Shown: in pieces, positions 18,331 through 27,038 of the stretch
How the letters are laid out: each line of letters starts with the position of its first letter
Numbering within the stretch: position 1 is the first letter of the stretch
From: Halorubrum persicum
GTDB taxonomy: Archaea; Halobacteriota; Halobacteria; Halobacteriales; Haloferacaceae
NCBI RefSeq assembly: GCF_002727125.1
Contig: NZ_NHOA01000016.1
Span: forward strand, 1 to 43,186
DNA: 43,186 nucleotides
Direction of reading: 5' to 3'
Notes under the pieces: model-generated
Told to the model about the DNA's origin: nothing
Databases searched by the model: none
What the model saw: only the letters and a program-made list of their open reading frames with translations
Made by a program: the position numbers and the translations under genes

Positions 18331-19197
18331 TCAACTGTCACTGGTTTTAGCGAACATCGGCGGTACCTTCCCCGGTTTGTCGACGTTGTAGCGATCGCCG
18401 ACTGACCCGATTTCGACAACCTTCGGATACGAGAATGTCGTCGCATGACGGGTTAAGCCACTGGGATCTGCTTCCAACCCCTTCCACATGTTCCAGTGGG
18501 TCGGAAACAGCCTAGTGAGTCGCAACTGGTTGGCGGCTTTAATGATGGCATTCTCGTCCATATACCAGTTCTCCGGTTTCGAGGAGTCCGTTTTCGCGTG
18601 ATAAACGTGCCCGATGGAGCCGAACGCGAGAGCCCCAAGATCGATGTCGAACTCTCGGCCGATGTCGTCGAACGTGTGAGTCGGTCGACTGTCCCCTCCA
18701 TGAAAGAATACCTCATCTTTGTGTTCAAACACGTACGACACCGGCTGGTGGGAATCGGGATCGGTAGCACCACGAACGTACACAGAAATGTCACCGATAG
18801 TCAATTTATCATCGGGAACCACACGTCGGTACTGCGTCTGGGGAGGACCTTCCGACTCTTCGGAGAGAGTATCAAGCGCTGCTGGAGGACCATAGAGGTT
18901 CGCGCCCGTGTCCAACAACGGCTCGAACGAAGGCGGATGGAGGTGGTCAGTGTGTTCGTGGGTGGCCAGGACGGCATCACATTTCGTCGCATCGGTTGGA
19001 TCCATCGGAACCGGACACATCCGTATAGCGTAGCGACGATGCTCTCCAGTCCCGAAATAGGGATCGACATACAGCGTCGTCTCGGCTGTGCGGACAACGA
19101 ACCCGTTGCAGCCGAGGAACCAGACAGACATTCCCGAGGGATCTGCGCCCTCGATCTCTTCTCGGACGAACCAGTCAGACCACGTCGAAGTGATCAC
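18331..19197 (-). CDS. UlaG-like metallo-beta-lactamase fold lactonase
   Basis: Metal-dependent hydrolase of about 288 residues. It resembles E. coli UlaG (L-ascorbate-6-phosphate lactonase) from the start: WSDWFVREEIEG and MSVWFLGCNGF match the UlaG segments WGSWLNEEIE and MWWLGCTG. The metal motif HEHTDHLH is at residues 80-87, and later HGGDSRPTH and FPTHWNMWKG supply further ligands. GTG 19197 was chosen because TTTAAGT at 19222-19228 is 28 bp upstream, as in a leaderless start; a TTG at 19230 would add 11 residues. In this setting a sugar lactonase (aldonolactone or aldarolactone to the acid) is the best guess, since the pathway needs one and no other is present. It is divergent from the dehydratase gene at 19324. 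Confidence 0.75.
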   Translation of the reverse strand: MITSTWSDWFVREEIEGADPSGMSVWFLGCNGFVVRTAETTLYVDPYFGTGEHRRYAIRMCPVPMDPTDATKCDAVLATHEHTDHLHPPSFEPLLDTGANLYGPPAALDTLSEESEGPPQTQYRRVVPDDKLTIGDISVYVRGATDPDSHQPVSYVFEHKDEVFFHGGDSRPTHTFDDIGREFDIDLGALAFGSIGHVYHAKTDSSKPENWYMDENAIIKAANQLRLTRLFPTHWNMWKGLEADPSGLTRHATTFSYPKVVEIGSVGDRYNVDKPGKVPPMFAKTSDS

Positions 19198-19293
19198 AAC
19201 AACAGGATGAAGACAAGAACACTTAAACAATCAGGTCAGTTCGTGCGCGGTCGTCGCTAACTAGAGTAGGATCTCGAGCAGCATAACAAGAAG

Positions 19294-19306
19294 CTATTTG
19301 CAATAG
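19294..19306 (+). promoter_or_regulatory. CTATT-TGC-AATAG dyad before the 19324 dehydratase
   Basis: A perfect 5-bp-arm dyad lies 18-30 bp before the start at 19324, where the core promoter should be, in the 126-bp space between this gene and the divergent lactonase gene. It is a candidate operator shared by both. Confidence 0.35.
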
Positions 19307-19323
19307 TTTATTGAACACAGTAT

Positions 19324-20469
19324 ATGCGGATCTCAACCATCGAAGCTATTCCGCTCAAACACTCACTTGAGGACGGTCGTGGATTCGGCGGAACGCGTGG
19401 CGTAACGACAACCCGAACTGCGACGCTGGTCAAGCTCACGACCACCGACGGAACCGTCGGTTGGGGAGAAGCGTTCGCGCCTCCACGGACGGTAGCGACG
19501 CTCGTTGAGGAAGTGTTCCGCGATGCCGTCGTCGGTACCGATCCGATGAACGCCGACACTCTCGCCGATGATGTCTATACTGGTGACATCGTCGGCTATC
19601 ACTTCGGTAGAGAAGGGGTCGTCCAAGCTGCTCTGACTGGCGTGGAGGTAGCGATGTGGGACCTCCGTGGGAAACAGCTCGGAGAACCGGTCCGAAGACT
19701 ACTGGGCGGCCAGAACCGCGAGCAGGTGACCCCGTACGCATCGACGATGTACATAACAGAATGGGGAGAGGATCCGGCCGAACCGATGTCTGCGGCGGCC
19801 GAAGAGGGATTTACCGCGGCGAAGATTAAGATAGGCCGTTCTGTCGACGATGACGTTCACCGCGTCGAGACTGCGCGTGAGATACTCGGCGACGACGCAC
19901 ACCTGATGGTGGATTACAACGGCAATTATACACCGAGTCAGGCGATCGAGTCGATCCATGCTATCGAGCAGTACGATCTCACTTGGGTAGAAGAGCCCGT
20001 TCCGCCGGAGAACCGTGAGGGATACGAGCGTATCCGAACTCGTGTCGACGTTCCACTCGCGGCCGGCGAAGCACACTTCGGACGGTTTGAGTTCACCGAC
20101 CTCGTGACCGACGGGACGGTCGATATAATTCAGCCGAACCTCGGACGCTGTGGCGGGTTAGCCGAAGCACGCTACATCGCACAGGTTGCTACAACCGAAA
20201 ACGTCCAGGTTCGTCCACACGTCTGGAATAGCGGGGTCGGCCTCGCAGCTGCCCTCCAGTTCGCGTCGACGGTACCTTCGTATCCGGAACCATCCGGCCG
20301 GGCAGGCCAACCCGTTCTCTTCGAATTCGATCGGAGCGAGAATCCGCTTCGACACAAGATTTTGACGGAGCCGTTCGATCCGACCGGCGGATCGCTCGAC
20401 GTCCCCGACGAACCCGGTCTAGGAATCGATATCGACGAGGACGCTGTCGACGAGTACCGTGTCGACTAA
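19324..20469 (+). CDS. enolase-superfamily sugar-acid dehydratase (mandelate racemase type)
   Basis: Mandelate racemase/muconate lactonising enzyme fold protein of 381 residues: an N-terminal capping domain and a TIM barrel. Active-site residues in order are Lys167-x-Lys169 (AAKIKIG), metal ligands Asp197 (MVDYNG), Glu223 (WVEEPV) and Glu249 (AAGEAH), and His299 (RPHVWNSG). Three carboxylate ligands with a His acid-base place it with aldonate or aldarate dehydratases. The substrate is probably one sugar acid produced in this locus, for example an arabinonate, galactarate or altronate; sequence alone does not decide. It is read divergently from the UlaG-like gene. The C-terminal tail (DVPDEPGLGIDID) is shared with the other two MR-type enzymes in the window. 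Confidence 0.85.
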   Translation: MRISTIEAIPLKHSLEDGRGFGGTRGVTTTRTATLVKLTTTDGTVGWGEAFAPPRTVATLVEEVFRDAVVGTDPMNADTLADDVYTGDIVGYHFGREGVVQAALTGVEVAMWDLRGKQLGEPVRRLLGGQNREQVTPYASTMYITEWGEDPAEPMSAAAEEGFTAAKIKIGRSVDDDVHRVETAREILGDDAHLMVDYNGNYTPSQAIESIHAIEQYDLTWVEEPVPPENREGYERIRTRVDVPLAAGEAHFGRFEFTDLVTDGTVDIIQPNLGRCGGLAEARYIAQVATTENVQVRPHVWNSGVGLAAALQFASTVPSYPEPSGRAGQPVLFEFDRSENPLRHKILTEPFDPTGGSLDVPDEPGLGIDIDEDAVDEYRVD

Positions 20470-20624
20470 TGCTGCCCATTTGATATCCTTTCTTCGTTGA
20501 AATACAAAGATTCCAGCATGGGACAGCGAAGTCTTAGTCTCGTACTTCCGTGACGATCCGGGATTGCTCTCTCTTCGATACGTTTCGAAATACAATTTTA
20601 CAGTAAAAAACTACTAGCCGACGT

Positions 20625-21767
20625 TCACCCAACGAATGGAGTGAGCTCTTCCTGTTCAGCGACGGGGTGTCGCAACGCGACGCCACTGTTGCCGTCGAAG
20701 AGATGGATGTGTTCCTCCGGGAACCTCATACCGACGGTATCTCCCGACTCGACACGTGTACGCCCGTTAACGGTCCCAATAACGGCCTCGTTCGACTCTC
20801 GATCTCTCGGGATGAGATAGAGGTTGTTCTCCTTACCAAACGGTTCGACCACGTCGACTTCAACGGCGATATCATTCGGTTCCGTAGGCTCTGGAACGAC
20901 GACGACGTCTTCGGGTCGAATCCCAAGGACAATATTAGTCGCCGATTCGAGTTCCATCGCCGTCGATTCCGAGATCTCGTAATCGAAGTCGTCAGTGCTG
21001 AGTGTCTGCGCGTCACGCGAACAGTTGATGAAATTCATCGACGGTTCGCCGATGAATCCTCCGACGAAGATGTTGTTCGGTTCGTAGTAGCACTCCATCG
21101 GTGTCCCGATCTGTTGAAGTTTCCCATTATTCATGATGGCGATGCGGTCACTCATCGTCATTGCCTCGGTCTGATCGTGGGTAACGTAGATGGTTGTTAC
21201 CCCTAGTTCTTCCTGTAACCGCTGGAGTTCGGTCCGCATATCGGCACGGAGTTTGGCGTCGAGGTTGCTGAGAGGCTCGTCCATCAAAAAGACATCAGGA
21301 TCACGGACGATAGCCCGTCCCAACGCGACACGCTGCTGTTGACCTCCTGAGAGATCATCCGGTTTGCGGTCCAACAGTTCGGGGATATCGAGGACATCTC
21401 CGATCTCGTCGACCCGCTTGCGTATCTCATCCGAAGACAGGTCCGTCGACTGCTTAAGCCCGAAACTCATGTTCTCACGAACGCTCATATGTGGATACAG
21501 CGCGTACGACTGGAACACCATCGCGGCGTTTCGCTCCTGGGGGCTCCGGCCTTTTATTGACCTGCCTTCAATACGGAGGTCGCCTTCAGTGATCGTTTCG
21601 AGGCCAGCGACCATGCGGAGAGAAGTCGTCTTCCCGCAGCCGCTGGGACCGACGATGACGAGGAATTCGCCATCGTTGATTTCCATGCTCAATTCCTCTA
21701 CCGCGACGATCTCGCTGTTACCGTCGCGGAACTTCTTCGTTACTTCGTCGAATGTAAGGTTTGCCAT
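20625..21767 (-). CDS. CUT1 sugar ABC transporter ATPase, second importer
   Basis: ATPase of 380 residues in the MalK/UgpC family. Walker A is GPSGCGKTT near residue 38, followed by VFQSYALYPHMSV (Q-loop), LSGGQQQRVALGRA (signature), VFLMDEPLSN (Walker B) and IYVTHDQTEAMT (H-loop). The C-terminal TOBE/OB part includes VGGFIGEPSMNFI and LGIRPEDVVV. It is the last gene of the second importer operon, 14 bp after the permease stop. It is a paralogue of the ATPase at 7543, with differences spread over the C-terminal domain. Confidence 0.95.
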   Translation of the reverse strand: MANLTFDEVTKKFRDGNSEIVAVEELSMEINDGEFLVIVGPSGCGKTTSLRMVAGLETITEGDLRIEGRSIKGRSPQERNAAMVFQSYALYPHMSVRENMSFGLKQSTDLSSDEIRKRVDEIGDVLDIPELLDRKPDDLSGGQQQRVALGRAIVRDPDVFLMDEPLSNLDAKLRADMRTELQRLQEELGVTTIYVTHDQTEAMTMSDRIAIMNNGKLQQIGTPMECYYEPNNIFVGGFIGEPSMNFINCSRDAQTLSTDDFDYEISESTAMELESATNIVLGIRPEDVVVVPEPTEPNDIAVEVDVVEPFGKENNLYLIPRDRESNEAVIGTVNGRTRVESGDTVGMRFPEEHIHLFDGNSGVALRHPVAEQEELTPFVG

Positions 21768-21781
21768 GTTGAACGTACCTC

Positions 21782-22723
21782 TCAGTATTCCACTCCTTTT
21801 GCGAACTGTTCACCGAACGCGATGTAGACGATGAGCGTCGGGATGGCCGTAATAAACGCCCCCGCCATCTGGTTGTTCCAGTTCTGTGAGAACCCGCTGT
21901 TGAGCTCAGCCAACGCGAGCGTGACCGGTGCCCCCGCGCTCGGATCGCTGCCTCCAATCAGAATGAGCGCATACAGAAATTCGTTGTATATCTGTGTGAA
22001 CTGGAAAATAAACACGACCATGAACATTGGATAGGACAGCGGCAGAATGATGTGACGGTAAATCGCGTAAATACCAGCGCCGTCGATCCGCGCGGCCTCC
22101 ACGATATCGTGGTTAAGGGTCAAATAGTAGCCTCTGAACAGAAGCGTCGCAATACTGATCCCATAAGCCGAATGGGTTATGATCAAGATGATCAGGTTCG
22201 TGTGACTGGGATCGGCGAATGGTAATGAAAAGTACCCCAGACTTGTCAATATGCCCTCTAGGTCGACGGTGTTCCAGAACCGGGACAGCGGGAGCAAGAT
22301 ACCCTGTTTTGGGAGGAAGATTGCGAGAATGAACGCCGTCATCAGTGCGACCTGTCCACGCCAGTTGACCATCGAGAGGCCGTATGCGGCGAAACTCCCG
22401 AGAACAGCCGAGAACACCATCGCAGGGATGGTGAAGATCAGACTGTTCCAGAGCGTGGGGCTGAGCGTTTCCCAAGCTACCGCCCACGCGTTGAGAGTGA
22501 CTTGATCCACCGTTGGAGGCGTCAACGGGAGCGTGCTGATGAACGCGCTCTGGGTCTTGAACGCCGTCGTGATCCCGCCCCAGAGTGGGGAAACCCAGAA
22601 GACGGCCAACGCGACCGTAAGTATCGTTGCGATGACGTGCTTGCGTTGGACCTGCTCGAACCGCTCGTTCAGGTCTGTATCGTTCCATCCGACTGCGTTC
22701 TTCACTGTGGTTGTCAGTTTCAT
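21782..22723 (-). CDS. CUT1 sugar ABC transporter permease (MalG type), second importer
   Basis: Membrane protein of 313 residues with about six helices; the first follows KHVIATILTVALAVFWV. The EAA loop reads HDIVEAARIDGAGIYAIY. Its position between the MalF-type permease and the ATPase, and its C-terminal end with AFGEQFAKGVEY, fit MalG-like permeases. Start ATG 22723. The 58-bp gap from the preceding permease holds no promoter I can see, so co-transcription is likely. Confidence 0.93.
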   Translation of the reverse strand: MKLTTTVKNAVGWNDTDLNERFEQVQRKHVIATILTVALAVFWVSPLWGGITTAFKTQSAFISTLPLTPPTVDQVTLNAWAVAWETLSPTLWNSLIFTIPAMVFSAVLGSFAAYGLSMVNWRGQVALMTAFILAIFLPKQGILLPLSRFWNTVDLEGILTSLGYFSLPFADPSHTNLIILIITHSAYGISIATLLFRGYYLTLNHDIVEAARIDGAGIYAIYRHIILPLSYPMFMVVFIFQFTQIYNEFLYALILIGGSDPSAGAPVTLALAELNSGFSQNWNNQMAGAFITAIPTLIVYIAFGEQFAKGVEY

Positions 22724-22781
22724 GCGAGTCCCTCCTCTCGTAGATCAGGTGACAGAGTCGTTCCTGTCTGCTCGTCGTACA

Positions 22782-23750
22782 TTACAGTTCACCACGCTTG
22801 TACTGGTAGTAGAGGTACGGGGTCACGATCATGACCGTACCCACGAAGAGCACGGACCCGATCGCCGCACCGTATGCCCATTGATTCGCTGAGAAGGCGA
22901 CCCGGTACATCATCACGCCGAGGATGTCGGCTGCCGGGCCCGGATTGCTCCCGAAGACGGTGTACAGCCACGCGAACGCTTTCAGTGAGAACACCATGAT
23001 AACCACCGCAATACTCACCGAGGCGGAGCTCAACTGAGGAATGATAACCTTCCAGTAGGTCACGAAGAACCCCGCCCCGTCGACCTTCGCTGCTTCGTAG
23101 TGCTCTTGGGGGATCGTTCGGAGGCTAGCGAGGTAAATTATCATCGCGTAGCCGCCGTATTGCCATATGAGAGCGAACATGACCGCGCCCAGACGTAACG
23201 ACGGGTTCCCCAACCAGTTGAGTGCCAGAGCGTCGAGTCCGAGCAGGTTGAACATCGTGTTTATCGTCCCGATCTCAGGATTGTACATCCACTGCCAGAA
23301 GACACCCGTCACGACGAACGACAGTGCGAAGGGGAGTAGAAACACGGTGCGGAGGATGCTTTGCCATTTCAGGAGGTTATCCACAAGGATCGCAAGCAAG
23401 AGACCGACTAATAGACACAATAATGTGAACACGACCAACAGAAGGATCGTATTCCGAGCTGCGGCGTGGAATGACGGATCCCCGAGCATCCGCGTGTACA
23501 TCTCGAAATCGAAGTTCGAAAGGGCATACTCGGGTCGGACGACCCCCGAGAAGTCAGTCAGAGAGATAACGAAGTTCCAGAAGATTCCCCCATAGACGAA
23601 CAATCCCATCAACAACGTCGGGGGCAACCAGAAGGGCATTGAACGGATAAAATCGCTCCGAAGATACGACCGTATCCTTCCCTCTTTGGAGTGTTCCTCC
23701 GGGCTAGACCCGTTCTCCAGTGTTGATTTGATTTTGTTGATTGCGCTCAT
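22782..23750 (-). CDS. CUT1 sugar ABC transporter permease (MalF type), second importer
   Basis: Membrane protein of 322 residues. A hydrophilic leader of about 35 residues precedes the first helix (MPFWLPPTLLMGLFVYGG), and about six helices follow. The EAA loop reads QEHYEAAKVDGAGFFVTYW. It is the first permease after the binding protein gene, with a 207-bp gap that leaves room for a separate promoter or a processing site. Start ATG 23750. Confidence 0.93.
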   Translation of the reverse strand: MSAINKIKSTLENGSSPEEHSKEGRIRSYLRSDFIRSMPFWLPPTLLMGLFVYGGIFWNFVISLTDFSGVVRPEYALSNFDFEMYTRMLGDPSFHAAARNTILLLVVFTLLCLLVGLLLAILVDNLLKWQSILRTVFLLPFALSFVVTGVFWQWMYNPEIGTINTMFNLLGLDALALNWLGNPSLRLGAVMFALIWQYGGYAMIIYLASLRTIPQEHYEAAKVDGAGFFVTYWKVIIPQLSSASVSIAVVIMVFSLKAFAWLYTVFGSNPGPAADILGVMMYRVAFSANQWAYGAAIGSVLFVGTVMIVTPYLYYQYKRGEL

Positions 23751-23957
23751 CTATCGTTCATGATTAAATCAATTATAATAAACCCATCGGTAACAACTGA
23801 CACGGCAGCTATACCCTCGAAGCTCGAACACGAGTAGCGCTTCATAGAACGTTCAGTTTTGTTTACGCAGGCTCCCTGCTGTGTGAGTCCGGACGGGCGG
23901 CCTTCCGACAAAAGTATGCACTGAACGAAACGGTAGTGGTAGAACCAGCGGATGGAT

Positions 23958-25340
23958 CTACAGCGTCATCGCGTCCATTAATGATTGTGCCGTCGCTTGG
24001 ACGTTGCCCTGATCCCGGAAGCGAGCCATCGCGTTCTTCAGTGACGTCCCCTGCTGTGGGGTGACACCATCACCGTGCGCGAGAGTAAGGATTCCGGTCC
24101 CACTCTGATAGTCGTCCGCCTGATTCTGGAGCAGTTCGCTGAATTCGCTCATGTCGACGTCGGTTCGACATGGGATCGCTCCCTTCGGCTGACAGAAACG
24201 ACGCTGAGCTTCTGCGCTTCCGACCCACTCCATCCACTTGTCTGTCGCATCCGGCGTCGGATTCGGTTTCGGATAGGGGAACCCGTCAGTGTTGATGGTA
24301 TAGACGCCGTCGGTGCCGGGATACGGGGCGTGACCCCAGTCGTCACCGTACTCGTAATTCTCGGCCGCGAAGAGGTTCCCTGCGGCCCAGTCACCTTCCA
24401 TCAGGCTCACTGCATCACCCTGGGGAAGCTTGAGACGGGCAGCGTCGGACCCGACCGAACTCGCGTCCTCGGTGGCGAACCCCATCTGTGTCTGTGTGAC
24501 TTCGAGAGCCTCCTCAACCTCCGACGTGACGTCGTCCCCGTTCTGGAAACCTTCGTAGGCCTCAACACCGTGCAACCCAACGAGATTCGCGTTCCAGAGC
24601 TGGAGGATTGTCCACGGGACGGCCATCGACAATCCAAGTGGAGCGATGTCCAATTCGCCATCGAGTTGTTCGAGGACTTCGACGTACTCGCGTGGGTCCC
24701 CGATACTCGTCATATCGACGCCTGCCTCCTCGACGGAAGCTATGTCCCAGAAGACATTATTGACGCGATGAATATTCAGCGGCATCGCTACATATGGGTT
24801 CTCCTCGTCGCCCGCTCTGGCCGAGAGAAGAGCACCATCTCCGTAGTTCTCCTCTATCTCACCCTCGAAAATATAGCTAATGTCCTTGAGCGCCCCCGCA
24901 TCAACGTAGTCTTGGAGATTAGCACCGGGCCAGTCTTGCCAGGTGCTCGGCGGATCGCCTTCCAGAACTTTTTGCCGGATGACAGCTTGGAGGTTCGTCC
25001 CACCACCGCCCGCAACTGGGTTGTCGTTGATCTCGATGTTGGGATACTTCTCAGTGAACCCCTCTTGAAGCTCCTCCATTCCGATAGCTCCGCCACCGTC
25101 GGTCCACCAGTGCTGTAACTCGAGCGTGGTGGTACCGTCATCACCGTCGCTACTACCGTCATCACCGTCGCTACTACCGCCATCACCGCTACTACCGTCA
25201 TTACCGTCGCTGCCGTCATCACCGCTACTGGTATTACTGTCGCCACCACAGCCAGCGATGGCGATCGAACCCGCTGTACTCCCGAATAGCTTCACGTAGC
25301 TCCGACGTGAAAAGTCAGAGTCACCCGTGTTATCTGTCAT
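23958..25340 (-). CDS. extracellular sugar-binding lipoprotein, second importer
   Basis: Family 1 solute-binding protein of 460 residues. The twin-arginine signal SRRSYVKLFGS is followed by a lipobox IAGC (Cys near residue 31). A long linker of about 40 residues made of Gly, Ser and Asp follows, encoded by tandem repeats of an approximately 21-bp unit between 25130 and 25250. The ligand domain contains LQHWWTDGGGAIGM and WQDWPGANLQDYVD. A TATA box TTTATATGCC at about 25371-25380 (minus strand) is 31-40 bp before ATG 25340, so a very short leader is possible. Its repertoire with the first binding protein suggests different sugars for the two importers. Confidence 0.92.
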   Translation of the reverse strand: MTDNTGDSDFSRRSYVKLFGSTAGSIAIAGCGGDSNTSSGDDGSDGNDGSSGDGGSSDGDDGSSDGDDGTTTLELQHWWTDGGGAIGMEELQEGFTEKYPNIEINDNPVAGGGGTNLQAVIRQKVLEGDPPSTWQDWPGANLQDYVDAGALKDISYIFEGEIEENYGDGALLSARAGDEENPYVAMPLNIHRVNNVFWDIASVEEAGVDMTSIGDPREYVEVLEQLDGELDIAPLGLSMAVPWTILQLWNANLVGLHGVEAYEGFQNGDDVTSEVEEALEVTQTQMGFATEDASSVGSDAARLKLPQGDAVSLMEGDWAAGNLFAAENYEYGDDWGHAPYPGTDGVYTINTDGFPYPKPNPTPDATDKWMEWVGSAEAQRRFCQPKGAIPCRTDVDMSEFSELLQNQADDYQSGTGILTLAHGDGVTPQQGTSLKNAMARFRDQGNVQATAQSLMDAMTL

Positions 25341-25624
25341 GATTTACCACAATAATGTGCGTCTTCCAGAGGCATATAAAGATTATGTTTCCATCAATAA
25401 GTCTGGTCGGCAGCAGTGGTCACATATCATACAAAACCCCCGAAGCCCTTGCCTATTACCGGGAGAGAGGATGCTCCGTCCCGACGAAACGTATCAGACT
25501 GACTCCGATGCATACGTATCTGACTCGCATGGCTGTGGAACCGTGTTAGGCGAACGAAACTCGAACCAGTCGAAGATTGACTTTGAATTTTCTCAGTCGA
25601 CACGACCTTGTCTAGCGCATTTGC

Positions 25625-26482
25625 TCAGTCAGTGTCGGTGGTTTCTGTTGGAGGTGCGTCCCATTCTTCGCCGTTGTCCTGGGGACTGTAGCCGAGTCGC
25701 TCGCGAGCATGGTTGATACCAAACCAGCCGCGGTCGTTGTTACTTACCCCGTTGAAGATGCCGAAGGAGACGTCTTCGTCGCGGAGACAGCATTCGATCA
25801 GGTGGGCGAAGTCCCTACGGGACTGCCACATCCCTTTCATCCGAGCGACCTGTTCATCATACACGTCGCTGCCGCGCTCCGTTTCGCCCTCGTCGACCAT
25901 CCGTTCAGCGTCCCCGTACGGGTGATCGTATGGCGCGTGCCGAACCGAACAAATACGAATCGCATAAAATTGGTCTATCCCATCGTTCTGCTCGGCGTAC
26001 TGGCGACCGATTGCCTCGCCGAAAGCTTTGCTGCTCCCGTAGAAGGAGTCCGGTCGGATCGGATCCTCGTGGGTGAGTTCGAGGTCGAATCCCAGTTCGT
26101 AGATGTCGGGTGCGAACTCCTCCTCGTACATCCCCATGACGTGGTTGGTCGAACCAAAGACGACGGAGTCGACACCCGCATCACGCGCAGCCTCAAGGAT
26201 ATTATACGTTCCGATGACGTTTGGCTCCAAGATATCTGTCCACGTACCATCGACGTACGGATACGCTGCGAGATGAACCACGGCATCGATACCGTCGAAT
26301 GCGGGACGGATCGCGTCGTAGTCCGCGACGTTAGCAACGAAAGTGTCATACTCTCCATATTTGTCATCTTTATCTCGGTCCGATCGGTTGAGATATGTGA
26401 ACTCTAGATCGGCCTCGTCGTGAAGATGATCGATAATAGCCGTGCCACAGCGTCCATATGCTCCTGTCACTAAGACATCCAT
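25625..26482 (-). CDS. extended SDR sugar dehydrogenase (uronate or L-arabinose dehydrogenase type)
   Basis: NAD(P)-dependent short-chain dehydrogenase of 285 residues. The nucleotide motif GAYGRCG is at residues 7-13, the active-site Ser111 precedes TNHVMGMY, and the catalytic pair is Tyr148/Lys152 in YGSSKAFGE. The S-x-N-H-x-x-G-x-Y pattern is shared with uronate dehydrogenases (SSNHTIGFY type) and with the haloarchaeal extended-SDR L-arabinose dehydrogenase class. It would oxidise the sugar C1 to the lactone. ATG 26482 was chosen because the TATA box TTTATATG at 26504-26511 (minus strand) lies about 25 bp upstream; upstream ATGs at 26506 and beyond overlap the promoter. It is the entry step to the dehydratases. 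Confidence 0.8.
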   Translation of the reverse strand: MDVLVTGAYGRCGTAIIDHLHDEADLEFTYLNRSDRDKDDKYGEYDTFVANVADYDAIRPAFDGIDAVVHLAAYPYVDGTWTDILEPNVIGTYNILEAARDAGVDSVVFGSTNHVMGMYEEEFAPDIYELGFDLELTHEDPIRPDSFYGSSKAFGEAIGRQYAEQNDGIDQFYAIRICSVRHAPYDHPYGDAERMVDEGETERGSDVYDEQVARMKGMWQSRRDFAHLIECCLRDEDVSFGIFNGVSNNDRGWFGINHARERLGYSPQDNGEEWDAPPTETTDTD

Positions 26483-26503
26483 ACAGGAAGGATATACCTT
26501 AGA

Positions 26504-26527
26504 CATATAAATCTCCCCCTGAGGGGG
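26504..26527 (-). promoter_or_regulatory. TATA box and perfect dyad of the SDR dehydrogenase promoter
   Basis: TTTATATG at 26504-26511 reads as a TATA box on the minus strand. CCCCC-TGA-GGGGG at 26515-26527 is a perfect inverted repeat directly upstream, over the place where transcription factor B binds. A repressor bound here would block initiation. Confidence 0.5.
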
Positions 26528-26546
26528 CACAGTTGATCCGCTCATC

Positions 26547-27038
26547 TGTTACCCTACGGAGTTTCTGCACCTAGTATACCGACTTCCAACGGTCGTACAG
26601 AGGGCATAAAATGCCACAAGGACATGATGACGGTGGATCACAATCTTCGCAAAACGCGTGTTTCGTATCCCATGAACGTGATAGACAGAGACATACGAGA
26701 ACGACGTGACAGGTCCAGGACAGAATCAGTGTGGATATGACGACCTGCGTCAGGGACTTCGCAGGCATCGGTAAATTCAACTCACAGTTTCAGATTGCTA
26801 CGTGAGAAGATGCCGTTGAAGCCATCAAATTGGTGATGATTTGGGCCACGACATAATCTGTGTCGTCACAGTTGGCGTGGTTTGATACAGAGGGAACACG
26901 GTAGTCCAAGGAGGAGTTCACTACCAGCACCGACAAGAACGTGATTCAATATCCCGCATTTGAGTGCTGATCTGCTATCAACCCAATAACACTTTCTAGT
27001 ATCAAAAATAGTCTTCCCCGGTTCTCTGGGCCGTTCAT
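26547..27038. other. gene-free spacer
   Basis: No supported gene. A 69-residue minus-strand reading at 26571-26780 has one hydrophobic stretch and several cysteines, but no recognisable family, no promoter at the right distance and no conserved neighbours; I do not call it. Confidence 0.4.

Noticed and set aside
24075-25118. 347-residue plus-strand reading opposite the second binding protein
   Set aside because: It is an antisense reading of a recognised gene and has no motif or promoter of its own.
25130-25250. Short tandem repeats taken for a CRISPR array
   Set aside because: Units have no unique spacers and code for a Gly/Ser/Asp linker.
26571-26780. 69-residue cysteine-rich hydrophobic reading on the minus strand
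   Set aside because: No promoter at the right distance, no known motif, and no supporting context.
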